From Ilyonectria destructans (taxonomy: Eukaryota; Ascomycota; Sordariomycetes; Hypocreales; Nectriaceae), in NCBI GenBank assembly GCA_020740775.1, contig JAHEWK010000001.1, positions 1,302,001-1,366,000 on the forward strand: 64,000 nucleotides of DNA, given 5' to 3'. Both the position numbers and the translations under genes were made by a program. The number at the start of each line of letters is the position of its first letter. Position 1 is the stretch's first letter. The notes beneath the pieces are model-generated. The model saw only the letters and a program-made list of their open reading frames with translations, was not told the origin of the DNA and did no database searches. Shown here in pieces: positions 11,571 to 23,426 of the stretch.

Positions 11571-12251
11571 CTTGTCGTTCGGGTCGGAGAGCACGAGGCG
11601 CAAGAAGCGCACCTTCAAGATTCGTTGGCCGAAAGGGTGGGATCGAGCTGGCTAGACCAGCCACGGTTGCGTGGTCGAACGTGACAGCAAAGATAATTCG
11701 TCGGTCGTCAGAGGCGGAGGAGTCGCATCGCTCGGTGTGTTCGTGGATGAATGTCAGGGCAGATTCTGGGCGGATTATGGAGGGGAAAGAAGCGTCATTT
11801 AAACCAGTAAGGCCATAATAAGGCAAAAGAGAGCCTGGATCACTCGTTCAGCCGAGTGAGGCTGATGACTGTCCCCTGGATCGAGGCTGCCGGGGGATGG
11901 GAACCGTGGGGCTGGCATCCCACATGTTAGCACAGTGCGGCGCTTATACGGTCCACTTCTGGTCGCTCATGCAGTTCGCATGCAGATGGACATGAGATTG
12001 AGGCGGAGAGGTTGCCGAATGAGGCCTCCATTGGACGCCTTGGAAGGCGAGGAGGCTCTGCCATGAGCGGCTGCAGAACAAGTAGGGCACCATTTGCCTA
12101 ATCAGCCCTGTGACTTGCCGAACTTGCCGTCTCCCCAAGTAAATTTCTCTGTTCTCGTTCTAACGATGCTATCACATGAAATACACGATTGAACTTCGGC
12201 TCTCGATTCCCAGCCACGAATCCCGCAGTAGACTGCAGACCTCTACATATG
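11571..12251. other. intergenic; possible lost N-terminal part of kinase gene
   Basis: The minus-strand frame 11826-11634 reads FIHEHTERC...IIFAVTFD...ASSIPPF and is offset by one base from the kinase frame, which upstream of its ATG reads GQRILKVRFLRLVLSD. The two appear continuous across an AAA run at 11632-11634. No ATG is present in the upstream frame. The rest of the gap shows nothing. Confidence 0.35.
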
Positions 12252-14329
12252 TCAACTTCCTTGGGTGGCAGGCTGATTGTTTATGGGCAGCAGAGGGACT
12301 GGAGCCCCGAAAGCCCGTTTGGCCAGTGCCTTTGGCCCCCATCTCTTTAGCGTCGATGTCTCGTTTGAGGACGCTGGCGCTGCCTTTTCGCCCCCAAGTT
12401 TCGCCCACTGCCACCACTGATTCAGAGGAGCGACCAGCTGACCGCTGACATCCAGCTGGCTATCATTTCCCCGCCTGTATGACCCTGATCTGATGTCTCC
12501 AGACGGCTTTTCTTGCGCCTCCACATCCGCGTCCTTGTCTCCATCATCTTGCAGGACGGTCGGGTGAGACATTCGCTCAGCCCATCTCTTTCCCAGGTAC
12601 GCGGCACAGAGAGTAAGGAAAGTGAGAGGCAGAGTGACCTGGAGCCATCGCTGCATAGCCACGGCAGAGTAGATGCCCTGTGGTGAGCCTTGGTACTTGA
12701 TGATGTCGGTGCTGAACAGCGTCTGCAAGAGCAATGAGTATTAGCGTCCGCCAAAAACCAACTCTCGACCCTGCAAAAGCAGGATAGTACGTACCGAGAC
12801 AAATGTTGCGGGGAGGTAAATAAGGGTCACGATCGTCACAATCCGAACCACAATAGCCTCCTTTTCCAAATTCCCGTTCAGCCTCTCCAGCCGGTGTTGC
12901 TTCACCAGCTCAGTCCGGTTGCTCATCACCCTGACCAGCGCTTTTGCCCGGCCAATTTGCAGTCTAAAATTGTCCATCATTTGGCTTAATTGACTGGCAA
13001 AGACATCAATGTCATAGCTGCAATCTTTTAGGTCAAAGTCCTTGCTCATGGCCAGCTTCTCGTAGAACCGCTTTAGTGAATTCATGACCTCGACATTTGA
13101 CTCCAGAACCGTAATGACCTCACTGATTGTTTCTTCCAATGTGAGTAGTTTCTGAATATCTCCCGCTGTGTAAATGCGATGGCGATGCCCTGTGCCAGTG
13201 GGACCCAACACGGCCATTCTGGTCTGTATCGGGGCATTAGTGACAGTTCCAAGTCGGTGAGGCTTAATTGGATGGGTGAACTAACCTCCTTGTCCACGAT
13301 AGACTCCAACCATTTAATGTACGCTCGCCAGTCTTCCGTGGACCAATGACAAAAGAGAAGATGAGCTGACAGACTCGAACTGAAGCACTCCTTGGGGTTA
13401 CCAAAGGACTTGTCTTGAGGGCGCGCATTCTTTCCGGTGAGTTCTTTAAACCGCTCTTGGATATCGAGCCCGCCTTTTGTAACCATCCAGAGTGCATTGC
13501 CATTTTCAATGTCAAATCGGTGGTAGAAAGCCGCTGGCCGAATGGAATACTCGTCCTTTGATGGGTTCTTAAGGTTCCTAAACTTTGCGGTCACGCCTTT
13601 CAGGTTGTAGCAGAGTTGGTATTGTCTGCCAGACCGTGCCAAGCCTTCGATCCCAAGCGACTTGCATTCCTTTCGCAGCGAGGTTTGCTCACGGAAGCTG
13701 CTAAACCGCAGATCCAGCGGCTCACTTTGTAGGCCAAAAACAAACAAGAAATCTAGATAGTCCGGTGACACTTGATGAAACGTCAAAATCTCGGTAAGCA
13801 TCGATCGGGTGATGTTTAGGCGGGCTCGTGTGTGATTTCCGAAAATATATCTGTCAAAAGATTAGACCCTTGTCTCATCCATCTGCCACGCAGTTCTCAG
13901 CCATAACCACTCACATGAATCGGCATTTTGGGTCTTTTTTTTGGACGGAAATTATTCCTTGAGGATCACTTGAGTCCGTGTTTCCGGTTTCCACGATTCC
14001 AAGCCACTCGGTGAGACCTCCGGGCGAGTGGATGTTGCGCTTTTCCATGTCTATTACTGATTAGTGATGTAATTCCCCGAAGCGTATCATGTGGACGAAC
14101 CTTTGCCCGCTCCATTATTGGCCTTGAGATCGCGGATGCAGACTTCCACATTCTCCAAGTTTTTTTCACAGAGATTTTCTGCCGCTGTCTCTAATTTCTT
14201 TGCAAACTCTGCCAACGCACTAGGATATGTGCTGACGCTCCGGTGGGTGTAATTCCGTGGATACGTATCCCGCTCTCGATACGAGACTTGGAAGTCATTG
14301 GGCAATTGCAATAGAATTTGAGGAGCCAT
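12252..14329 (-). CDS. CorA-like fungal membrane protein
   Basis: Five exons (14329-14101, 14050-13915, 13850-13286, 13223-12795, 12722-12252) encode 609 residues. The C-terminal third resembles fungal CorA-like proteins: a helical stalk, TM1 at about 433-453 ending YLPATFVS, the loop TLFSTDIIKYQ, and TM2 at about 479-497. The GMN selectivity motif of true CorA magnesium channels is absent, so magnesium transport should not be assumed. Residues about 100-300 form the soluble N-terminal domain typical of these fungal relatives. The tail after TM2 (about 110 residues) is polar. It lies between the kinase-vWA gene and a small unknown gene, all on the minus strand. Confidence 0.82.
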
Positions 14330-15064
14330 GGTCTGATATGCAGGGAAGTTGTGGTATACTCAAAGAAACCAGGGAATATTGTTAAATCCCAGCGGAAACA
14401 GCGGCTCTTTCTATTGAATGTCACCCCTGGTCTAACACGGGGGAGGCGCAGGTGTGCAATGTGACAGCCGTAAACCAGGCTCAGCATAATTGCGCGCCCT
14501 GCCAAACAGGAAAGCCTATCCAATATTTCTACTTCCGACTGAAACGAGGCTCTGCCACCGGGGCCGCAAAAGGGCCGGGTGATGGCTTTCGCCCCCATTC
14601 AACGGGCCAAGACATTTCAGCTGATGCAGTGGGCCGGTGTGTCGCCCCTCGCACACTAGACGGTGACAGCGCGAGAAGGCTTGCATGTGCCCCGCTCCTT
14701 TGGTTGCCTCGGGGCCAGCCTGGTTTGGTCCAGGCAGATGAGCAATTGCCTCACGGGTTGGGGAGGGCAATGCCTCTTGTCATGAGGTTGACAGATGTCG
14801 CTTTGCGTGTTGCTGGCACGAGCAACGCGATGCCAAGTTTGCGCAGTTCTAGGCCGAGAATATGAAACAAATTACATTCGTTACGCTGTGGCAGTGTCTA
14901 CAGCCTGCCTAGTATTAGGCCCTACATTGCCAGCCGATAGTGCCTAGACGACGCGCAACCTGACCAGGCTCTGAGCCATGCGCCCAAACGCCACCACATA
15001 CCATTCCCAACACGGAACATCCCGCTGGTAGTGAGTACATACACATGTCCGTGTGTTGGTACTC
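14330..15064. other. intergenic
   Basis: Probable promoter of the CorA-like gene and 3' flank of the small gene upstream. No coding signal that I can support. Confidence 0.5.
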
Positions 15065-15597
15065 TTATTCTGAGTCGGAAAATGATGGTTTGCGTGCCCG
15101 CTTGTTGGGGTCTCTCAGCGCGGCAATATTGGAGCGGTCTTCCTAAAAAGAAGTTGGATTTCAGTGTGCAGTTCTTCACCTCAAACGCCATCTTACGGTA
15201 GATCACAAACCTCTGTGAGATGCCCTGGGGCCTCAAACACCCACTGGTCCTTTATCTATTGGCAGAACTGTCAGCTTGGTGCATGTGGGGGCGATTGAAC
15301 GTCATTCTCCAAGCGAACCACATGTTCGGGCTGTACCTTTGTCTGCGTAAAGTTCCAGCCTGGCCACTTGCTTTCCAAGTAGCCCCTCAACGTCTCCCAG
15401 CTCAATCCCGCATAGCAGGAGAAAGACTCTTGAACCGCCCCCTTGGTAACTTTGGCTGGGGGCGCATTCGGGTTAATCGTGTTCCACCTGCGCAAGAAAG
15501 ACTGCGAACTCGGACCGGCTTGGGTCGAGTAGTGCGTAGCAAGCGTCCGTCGGCGACGCGGTCCCCGGGGTTCTGGTGGATGCTGCTGGTCCGACAT
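15065..15597 (-). CDS. small conserved-looking protein of unknown function
   Basis: I infer a three-exon gene of 125 residues: 15597-15337, 15249-15211 (only 13 codons) and 15142-15065. Introns of 87 and 68 nt use GTACAG and GTTTGT donors with CAG-type and TAG acceptors, and all junctions are phase 0. The product has a basic, Pro/Arg-rich N-terminus, then WETLRGYLESKWPGWNF, a short WVFEAPGHLTEEDRSNIAALR segment and an acidic SFSDSE end. The tryptophan-rich folded middle and acceptable splice sites argue that it is real. It has no signal peptide or membrane segment. I cannot assign a function; its position beside the CorA-like gene may be meaningful. Confidence 0.6.
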
Positions 15598-18500
15598 TTT
15601 TCGGTGGGCTTAGCTGGGCTTTTGAGACGGCCGGCCGCAGTTAATGTGTACAATATCGCTGTAGATAAGTGCAAGGTTGACTAGATTTGACGGCGAGGCT
15701 CCGAGGGCTGGATGGCGAGGAGCCCGTTTTATGATGCGTGCCACAATGCCCTCGGCCAGGCTGCGACGGTTGCCTTCGGACGCCTTGCGGTACATTCACC
15801 ATGTATTCTCACCAACTCAATCAACATTGGCCCTCTATGGACGCCCTGTTATGCATCTCACAGCATATCCCAAACTCCACCACGGTGAGGGCGCCCCCCT
15901 CCTTTTCAAGATAGTGGTTGCCGTACAGTGTGCAGACCTCAAATCGGGACTGGCTCCTCCAATGCAACAATGCCCCAGGCAGAATTCTGAAGTGACCTGG
16001 TGGTGGCGGTGCATCGGCGCAATTGACCATAATCCTCATTCAGAAATACTTCGCGACAGGTACAGACTGATGCGATTGCGAGTACGTCATCCGATCTACC
16101 GAAATTCTCACACTCCTTATACGCTCATACACACTTTATCGCATTGACGGGTACGGCAAAAGTGGAATGAACACTCCGCCAATGCGTAGTGTAACTGACG
16201 CCTATGTGACAGACTTACTTCGTACACGCGCTACATCTTCTGCGACGTCAGTAGCCTTAGACACAGACACATCACGCCCCTGTTAGTGAAATACTAGCCG
16301 ATTCGAACTCTTTTCATATAGTCACGCCATGAATGCATGGCTCGGAATTGATTGAACTGAAATGTTAGCCGTCACGGTCGCTGTTAGATTAACTGCTTGA
16401 AGCCCATCCTCGGGAGTACCACTAGCACCTTCGCTCCTTGAATCCAACCGCTTCATTAACCTCAATATCATACACGTTTATCCAATTTAACGGTTGGCTT
16501 TGTTTGGCATAATGTAGCATAGAAATTCCTTCCGGCATCGAGATAAGCCCCAGGACAACACAACTACGACCAGGCTCAGACACCGCGGCACTTCCGCGTA
16601 GAGACAGGCCAACATCACCCCTTCTATTAATTATATTGACACTAATGCTTTCTTTGAGGTCGCGTAGACGATTTTTTAGCATCCTTGGGAGGAAATTAAA
16701 CCTCCAGGGCTGGGGATGGGAAACAGAAAATCGCCACAGAAACAAAAAGTCGATAACGGTATCATCTGCCACCAAAGTCCTAGTGAAGCGGGGCAGGAAA
16801 GATCATTGGACTGGCTGGCCGCCGGATAATGCGGATGAAAAGGGGCATAAGAGGGACCAGTCAGAGGCAAGAACCCTGATTCAACGTCATCGCAGAGACT
16901 AGAGATCTTCCTGGTGTTAGATTGTCAGGGATTATTTTCTAGATATATCAGACTATTACTTTCATTAAGAGCTATTTCCTTCTTATTTTCCTGATATCTG
17001 TGACAATTTTCTACTTAACTGCCATCAGCGCGACCCTCTCTATTCTCAAGACCTTACACAGCTTTTCTGATGCTTTGCCAACGTCAAGTTTAGCAACCAA
17101 CTAAACAAAGCACCCAACAAGATGCTTTTATCTCATTCACTCTCAAGATCAAGCCGATGGATGACCCACAGCTCCTACTGGCAGCCCAAAGGTCGACCTT
17201 GCTGTGGGCTACAGAAACGCAAGTCTTGACTCAGCCGGCTTAGGGAGGCTGTCGATTTAGGTGTTGTCACTGCTACTTTCTCCCGCCAAACTAGGCTTGG
17301 AGAATTGCGCGAACTAGAACTTTTATAGTGGCATAAGCGTTGAAAAATACAATGGCTACTGAAGTAGCAAAAAAAGGAAGTTGACACCACCGAGGAATAG
17401 GAAGGTGGGTCATGACAGCTCCTTGCCCTACACTAGTAAGATTGGTCAGTACCGTATAGTTCTATTGTATCACCCAAGATTCCGAAAGATAGAACTGGAT
17501 CGTGAGACTTTTGGTTGGTCGTACGTTATATCTAAGTACTAACAAGTCAAAAGATAAAAAAGACAAAAAGAGAACATACAACAGCGAGGATTCCCCGGTC
17601 GTCACCGACCCGAGTACTAATTCGCCGCTTCTCAGCTTGACTAAGGGAGAGCGGACGGGATCCCGTATTTTCTAAGAGCTATGGTCGTATGTGCTGGTGA
17701 GGACTTCAAAGACAGCTCATGTGCAAGAGGGGGTCTTGCCATGATCAAAACTTACCTCCATGGTCAACCTTGTACCCTACTATATTTTACACATAGAAAC
17801 GGCGAAAGATTATCACAAAGGCAGAACTGGAGAAAATAATCATCTGACGTGGCCGTAGAAAATACACATGATTAAGATGACTTAAACTAATTTGCTCACT
17901 GACTGCCATTTGCTTTCTCCAAGCGTCCATCCACAAATTTCAAGCATCAAACAGTCAGGCTCGGGCACCACAGTAGTGGGCTTGTCTGCACTTGCACATA
18001 TTTCGGACAGCGGAGTTGTTACCATGGCGTTGATGGTAAAATGCTGGTCAACTTAAGCGTTGCGGAGCGGGCGACTCGTGGGAATGGATGGATGGCGATA
18101 GGCAGATGCTTGGCAAGATAGTAAAACGCTCTCTACATTTAAATATTGGGTGTTGTGATATTACTTGACATTTTGACCAGGGTGAGCATCGATCGTAGAA
18201 GATAGGTATTACTAACACGCCAGAAGGTCCCAGTCGCACCGAGTTGTTGGGGTCGTCTACAGGTATAAGACCACCTCGAAGGCTTACCTGACATTGGACT
18301 GGCATGTAATTTGTTCATGCTTATCCTCTATGTTATTAATGAGTGCTAGATCTAGCGCTGGAAGTAGTTCTATCTCTCAAAGGACTGAGTGTAAATCATG
18401 TGGAAGTCCATAACAAGTAAAACCAAGTCGCAGGGGGCATACGTCGCGTTTCAGCGTGTATCGCTCCTGCAGAGTCACGGACCAGTCCGTAGATCCCACA

Positions 18501-19580
18501 GCCACGTCGGCTGAAGCGGAACCACCGCGTGGGGAATTTAGGTGTTGGGCCATCCAAAGTCATAATCTCCGATCCGGCTCTGCCGTACGCAACCTTGATG
18601 TTTGTAAGGCACACCCACCGGGTCCAAATAACGAGACGAACTTTGCTTGGCAAGGCAGACAATAGGATCGCAGTACTGCATAACGGCCGCAGTCCTTGGA
18701 ACATCGGCGATTAGATCGATTGGGGTCCCGACTCCCGAGCTGAACCACCCCTGCAAACCCAACGTTTCGATACAAGGAAAAGACTGGGCCAGGAAACATG
18801 TTGGATCAGCTTCACTCCTACCGTAATTTAATCCGTCTAATCATCCTTGTAGCCAAGGCACTTGTTCATATTGACAAACACCTCCCACACCGGGTAAGAC
18901 CCCCGGACCAAGACAAATTAGTGACAAGGACACAGGATATTGGCTCGGAATCTTGGTTGCGTTCTTGTTTAATTATTTATTTTAAAATTTTAAAAAGCTG
19001 AAGCCCATGTTTAAACACCAAGACGAAGAAAGAACCACAAGCAGTACTAATAAATGGGCAAGGGTGTCAAATCGCTATCTTGCCGATATCTCATCCGATT
19101 TTTGTCGATCGTAGGAACATCCCATTATGACGCCATAGATCAATGATAGATCACCCGCAAGTGCTGGATTCACGATATTGTGGAAACTATGGCACCTAAT
19201 GCCGAGGCCGGCGTGGAACCTGTACTAACCTACGTGGTGTCTACACGGAGCTAAAGGCAAGTTAACTGTCAAATACGTGACCCTGCATATCTCAAGTTTC
19301 AAAGTGCGTGGAAGCTATGGAGGTTTTTTGGTTCGTGTGTAAAGGTCGTATGATTAAATCGGAAACCCTCCGCGCCTGAATTCCGCGTTCGACAACACTC
19401 GTGCTACCAGACGCGCCATTACCACATTCCTAGGATGAAGACCCACAGCCCGTCTCAACTGGCGCTGATAGCACACTTTAAATTAATACATATACTCACG
19501 TTCCTGTTTGTGCTTATTTTCCCGTCCCAGATCCAGCTTTTGGTTTCATTCAGTCAATACACAGCCTATCCACTGTCACG
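15598..19580. other. long gene-free stretch
   Basis: Almost 4 kb with only short frames on both strands; the longest (15677-16147, plus) has no family features. The sequence around 16900-17600 is AT-rich with A/T runs. I see no transposon ends, tRNA or rRNA. It may hold degraded sequence or untranslated DNA. Confidence 0.5.
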
Positions 19581-20950
19581 ATGCGCTTCACATCAGCATT
19601 GTCCTTGTTCTTCGCTACGGCTGAGGCATGGACATCTCAGTCAAGAGGTATAGTACTCTGTGCTTAATACTTCGGCATTTGCTAATCTCGTTTAGCTGCC
19701 GCCCTGGAAAATGGCGAACGACTGACGGAACGGTGGCTGTCGAGCGACGCAAAGATGCGTGGTGTTAACCTTGGTTCTCAGTTCATCGTCGAGCGTTGGA
19801 TGGCTGAAGGTTCTTGGAAGGAAATGGGTTGCGGAAAATATAATGACGAGTGGGCGTGTGTTGAGGCCATCGGCCAGACTGCAGCAGACAAGGCCTTCGA
19901 GGGACACTGGGCTAACTGGACGACGGAGTCTGATATTAAACAGATTGCCAGCCTTGGGCTGAATACTATCCCAGTTGGCTTCTGGATCCGCGAAGACCTT
20001 GTTTATGATGATGAGTATTTCCCCCGTGGTGGCCTTGCTTATCTTGACCGAATTGTTGGTTGGTGTAAAAAACACGGTCTTTACGTCATTATGGATCTCC
20101 ACGCGGCTCCTGGGTCGCAGTCTCCGAACGAGCAATTCACCGGCCATGTGAGGAGCCCGGTGTTGGCATTGTTCTTTATTCAGCTATGAAGCTGACGCAT
20201 TAATCCAGTCTACGTTGCCTGGATTCTACACCCCCGAAAACTACGAGAGAGCTCTCAAGTTCCTCGAGTGGATGACGAAGCGAATCCACACCCACGATAA
20301 CTATACGACAGTCGGTATGCTTGAAGTCCTAAATGAACCTGTTCATGTCAGTGCCTGGATGGATGATGCTGCCGATATGATTGAAACATTCTACCCAGCC
20401 GCATACGAACGCATCCAAGATATGGAAACTAATCTGGAGATCGCCGATGCCGACCGCCTACACATTCAATTCATGGTTCGTGACCTCTTAAAGATGGTCG
20501 ACCTGTGGATTACCTAGAGTACTAACTGAAACACAGGGCACATCTTGGGGTTCAGGCAACCCACGAACTTACCTTCCAAGCCTCAATAACACTTTCTTTA
20601 ACGCTCACAGATATCTAAGTTTTGACAAACGCATCACAACCACCAAAGCTAGCTACATCGAGACAGCTTGTAACGACGATATGGGCCGTAATGTCGTTGT
20701 CGGCGAGTGGTCCCTATCAGTCAACAGTACTTTGAAGAACACCGACGAGTTCAAGATCGATGGCCAAGAGACCTGGTACCGCAGTTACTAGACTGCGCAG
20801 GCTCAGTCCTTTGAGCGATCCAATGGCTGGATATTTTGGTCATGGAAGTGCGACGGTATGGATGATTGGCGATGGTGCTATAAGTCCGCTGTAGCTGCTG
20901 GTGTAATTCCTGATGATGTCAGTACAGCGGATAGACTCAGCCCATGTTAA
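19581..20950 (+). pseudogene. GH5 exo-beta-1,3-glucanase-like gene with premature stop
   Basis: Four exons (19581-19647, 19696-20147, 20209-20475, 20537-20950) would span 399 codons. Exon 1 encodes a signal peptide, so the ancestral enzyme was a secreted glycoside hydrolase family 5 beta-glucanase. The acid/base E216 (in LNEP) and nucleophile E319 (in GEWS) are present. An in-frame TAG at 20789-20791 (codon 347) removes the last 53 codons, which still read as a sensible C-terminus including WIFWSWKCDG. Upstream, the segment LNTIPVGFW appears to lack the Val-Arg pair found in most family members (usually N-x-VRIPVG), so two lesions are visible. No intron long enough to skip the stop exists. 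A truncated 346-residue product is possible, but the lost C-terminal strand and helix are part of the barrel. Confidence 0.8.
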
Positions 20951-21854
20951 TCGGTCCTATGGTAAATATTTGTGAAAGTATTAGGGTTAGAGAACATCAA
21001 GGTTATTCCTAAAATAAAAATGGAGCTCAGTGAGCTATTTTAAACCATAAGCATACTGGATAGTTTATTCCCGAGGCCCCAATTGTGTGGGGATAATTAA
21101 ATATGCTTATCCCACTTAAGGGATGCCGCTTCTAGATTATCCCACTGTCTATCATGTAGCACGACGATAAGTCGACATAAGATAGGCGATATTGCAGGGT
21201 TGCGTGTGGGGGATGAACATGGGTTTCGAAGTTTGGCTCATGGGGAACCCGGTGACGCGATCTGGATGGATGATGATGTGCCCTGCCACTGCCTACACGA
21301 CTAATTGCGTGATGACCTATCGGATTTTCATCTGTAGGCCGAATCCTTCCCAAAACTCTTGGCTTGCTTAAAACTCCATCGCTGTTGCTACATAAACCGG
21401 ACGTCTAGCCTCTAGGATAAATCCAGATCATCCAGTAAAAATACCCTGCCACAAGAATGGGCATATGATGATAGCAATCAGGGCTTTTTCGGTCACATAC
21501 TCGATTCTAGCCCCAATATCTGTCAGACTCACAGGGGTCTTGTTTTCGTACACTGCCCTATCTGGCGGGAACTGAGCTCAAAATGGGGAGATCATCATTT
21601 ATCCCACCGGAATCCTTACCACAATTCACCGAAATCAACCCAACACATCTTGTCACGCAATCTAGTGGGATGAATACGACGTAATCATGGCCGCTGAGAT
21701 TCAAACTGTAGCTTCAAGAAATCAGGAAATTTAATTATCCTCAAATACCATATAATGCTCCACGAAGGATGATATTTTCTTGGATTACGACCGCCTGTGT
21801 GGTCTTATCTGTCCCCGAATATTTACTCCGCGGGTTTTAGTAAATCTTGCACTC
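20951..21854. other. intergenic
   Basis: No supportable gene; contains the 3' flank of the glucanase pseudogene and the promoter of the following permease. The frame in front of the permease ATG lacks its own ATG. Confidence 0.5.
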
Positions 21855-23426
21855 ATGGCGACTTCATACGACCTGAAGGGTCCTGACCTTGGCCACGAGC
21901 CTAAACTCGATCATGGTCCTGGAATATCCAAATCCTCCACCCCACCGACTGTCACCGTCCAGGAAGACGATGATGGTATTATCCAAAGGGTACCACAAAA
22001 AACGTGGAGATCCTACATCTGGGATACTCTCGATAAATCCCCGGAAGAACGGAAGTTTCTCTTCAAGCTTGATGCCATCCTCTTAACCTTTGCGAGCATT
22101 GGCTATTTTAGCAAGAACCTCAATCAAATCAACATCAACAATGCATTCGCCTCCGGGATGAAAGAAGACCTTGGGATGTACGGCAACCAGCTCAACTATA
22201 TGCAGACCTGCTGGACTATTGGTTATGTACTGGGAGAAATCCCGAGGTGAGCTGTTGCTTTAATCGACATCAACTTCAAAGTCCTGCTAACGTCCTACAG
22301 CAACCTCATGCTGACCCGCATCCGGCCATCCATCTGGATCCCATGCTGCGAGGTCACTTGGTCTGTCTTGACTATTCTTCTTGCCAAATGTACCAGTTAC
22401 CAACAAATGTATGCCTTGCGCTTTTTTATCGGGCTCTCTGAGAGTGCCTTCTACCCTGGAATGCAGTACGTCATCGGCTCATGGTATCGCAAAGACGAGC
22501 TTGCAAAACGTTCTTGCATTTTTCACGCCAGTGGTGGTATTGGAGGGATGTTTTCAGGATATCTCATGGCCTCCGTGTATAAGCTAGGCGGCAAGCATGG
22601 CTTCCACGGTTGGCAGTGGCTCTTCATTATCGACACTGTTATCTCTCTTCCCCTCGCCCTTCTTAGCTTTTTCTTTCTCCCCGATGTACCAGAGATTGAT
22701 AAGTCTTGGTATTTGTCTAAAAAGGAGATCGAATTTGCGAAGAAGCGTATGGAGTTCGAGGGGAGAGCGAAGAGGGCCCCTTTTACTAAAGCCAAGATAA
22801 AGAAGATATTTTCTAGCTGGCATATCTACGCGCTGCCTGTTTTGTACATCTTCTTTAACAACGGCTGCGGAACAGGGTCTCAACCGACTTTCCAACTCTG
22901 GCTTAAAAGCGAGGGTCACAGCGTTCGCGACATCAACATCTACCCGACGATCACCTCAGCCGTCGATATTGTTGTCACTTTGATCTATGCGTGGTCATCA
23001 GACACCATCTTCCGCGGGGCACGATGGCCCCCCATTGTCTTCTCGGGTTGTGTCAACCTCTTCGTGAATATCAGTCTATCGATTTGGAACATTCCAAATG
23101 GCCTCAAGTGGGCATCTTTTATCATGGCTGGGTTTGCCGGCGGAATTAGTGGACTCACCTTTGCATGGGCCCATGAAATCTGCAAAGACGACAATGAGGA
23201 AAGGGCGCTCGTTACCGGAGCTATGAACGAAATGGCATACGTTTTTCAGGCATGGTTGCCGCTTCTGATCTGGCAGCAAGTCGAAGCCCCGCGCTATCCG
23301 AAGGGTTATGTCACGATGGCTTGCATCGCATTTAGTCTTATCGCAACTGCCTTTACTATCCGGTATCTTCATGGACGAGAGCTTGCAGAGAAGGAAAAGG
23401 TATCTGAATCTGAGGCAGAAGGATAA
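21855..23426 (+). CDS. MFS permease, anion:cation symporter family (Dal5/Liz1-like)
   Basis: Two exons (21855-22246, 22301-23426; one GTGAGC...CAG intron) give 505 residues with about 12 TM segments. The pattern DAILLTFASIGYFSKNLNQININNAF near TM1, the split after EIPS, FFIGLSESAFYPGMQYVIGSWY around TM4-5 and the FHASGGIGGMFSGYL segment are typical of the fungal ACS family (allantoate, nicotinate, biotin and pantothenate transporters). The sequence is closest in style to the vitamin H/pantothenate group, but the substrate is inferred only from family resemblance. The first 65 residues are a hydrophilic cytosolic tail. It stands between two pseudogenes but its own frame is intact. Confidence 0.88.

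Noticed and set aside
15677..16147. 156-codon plus-strand frame
   Set aside because: No motif, no splice partners and opposing frames of similar length; probably chance.
18396..18799. Several overlapping minus-strand frames of 74-102 codons
   Set aside because: Each has some cysteines and tryptophans, but none extends with good splice sites or matches a family I know.
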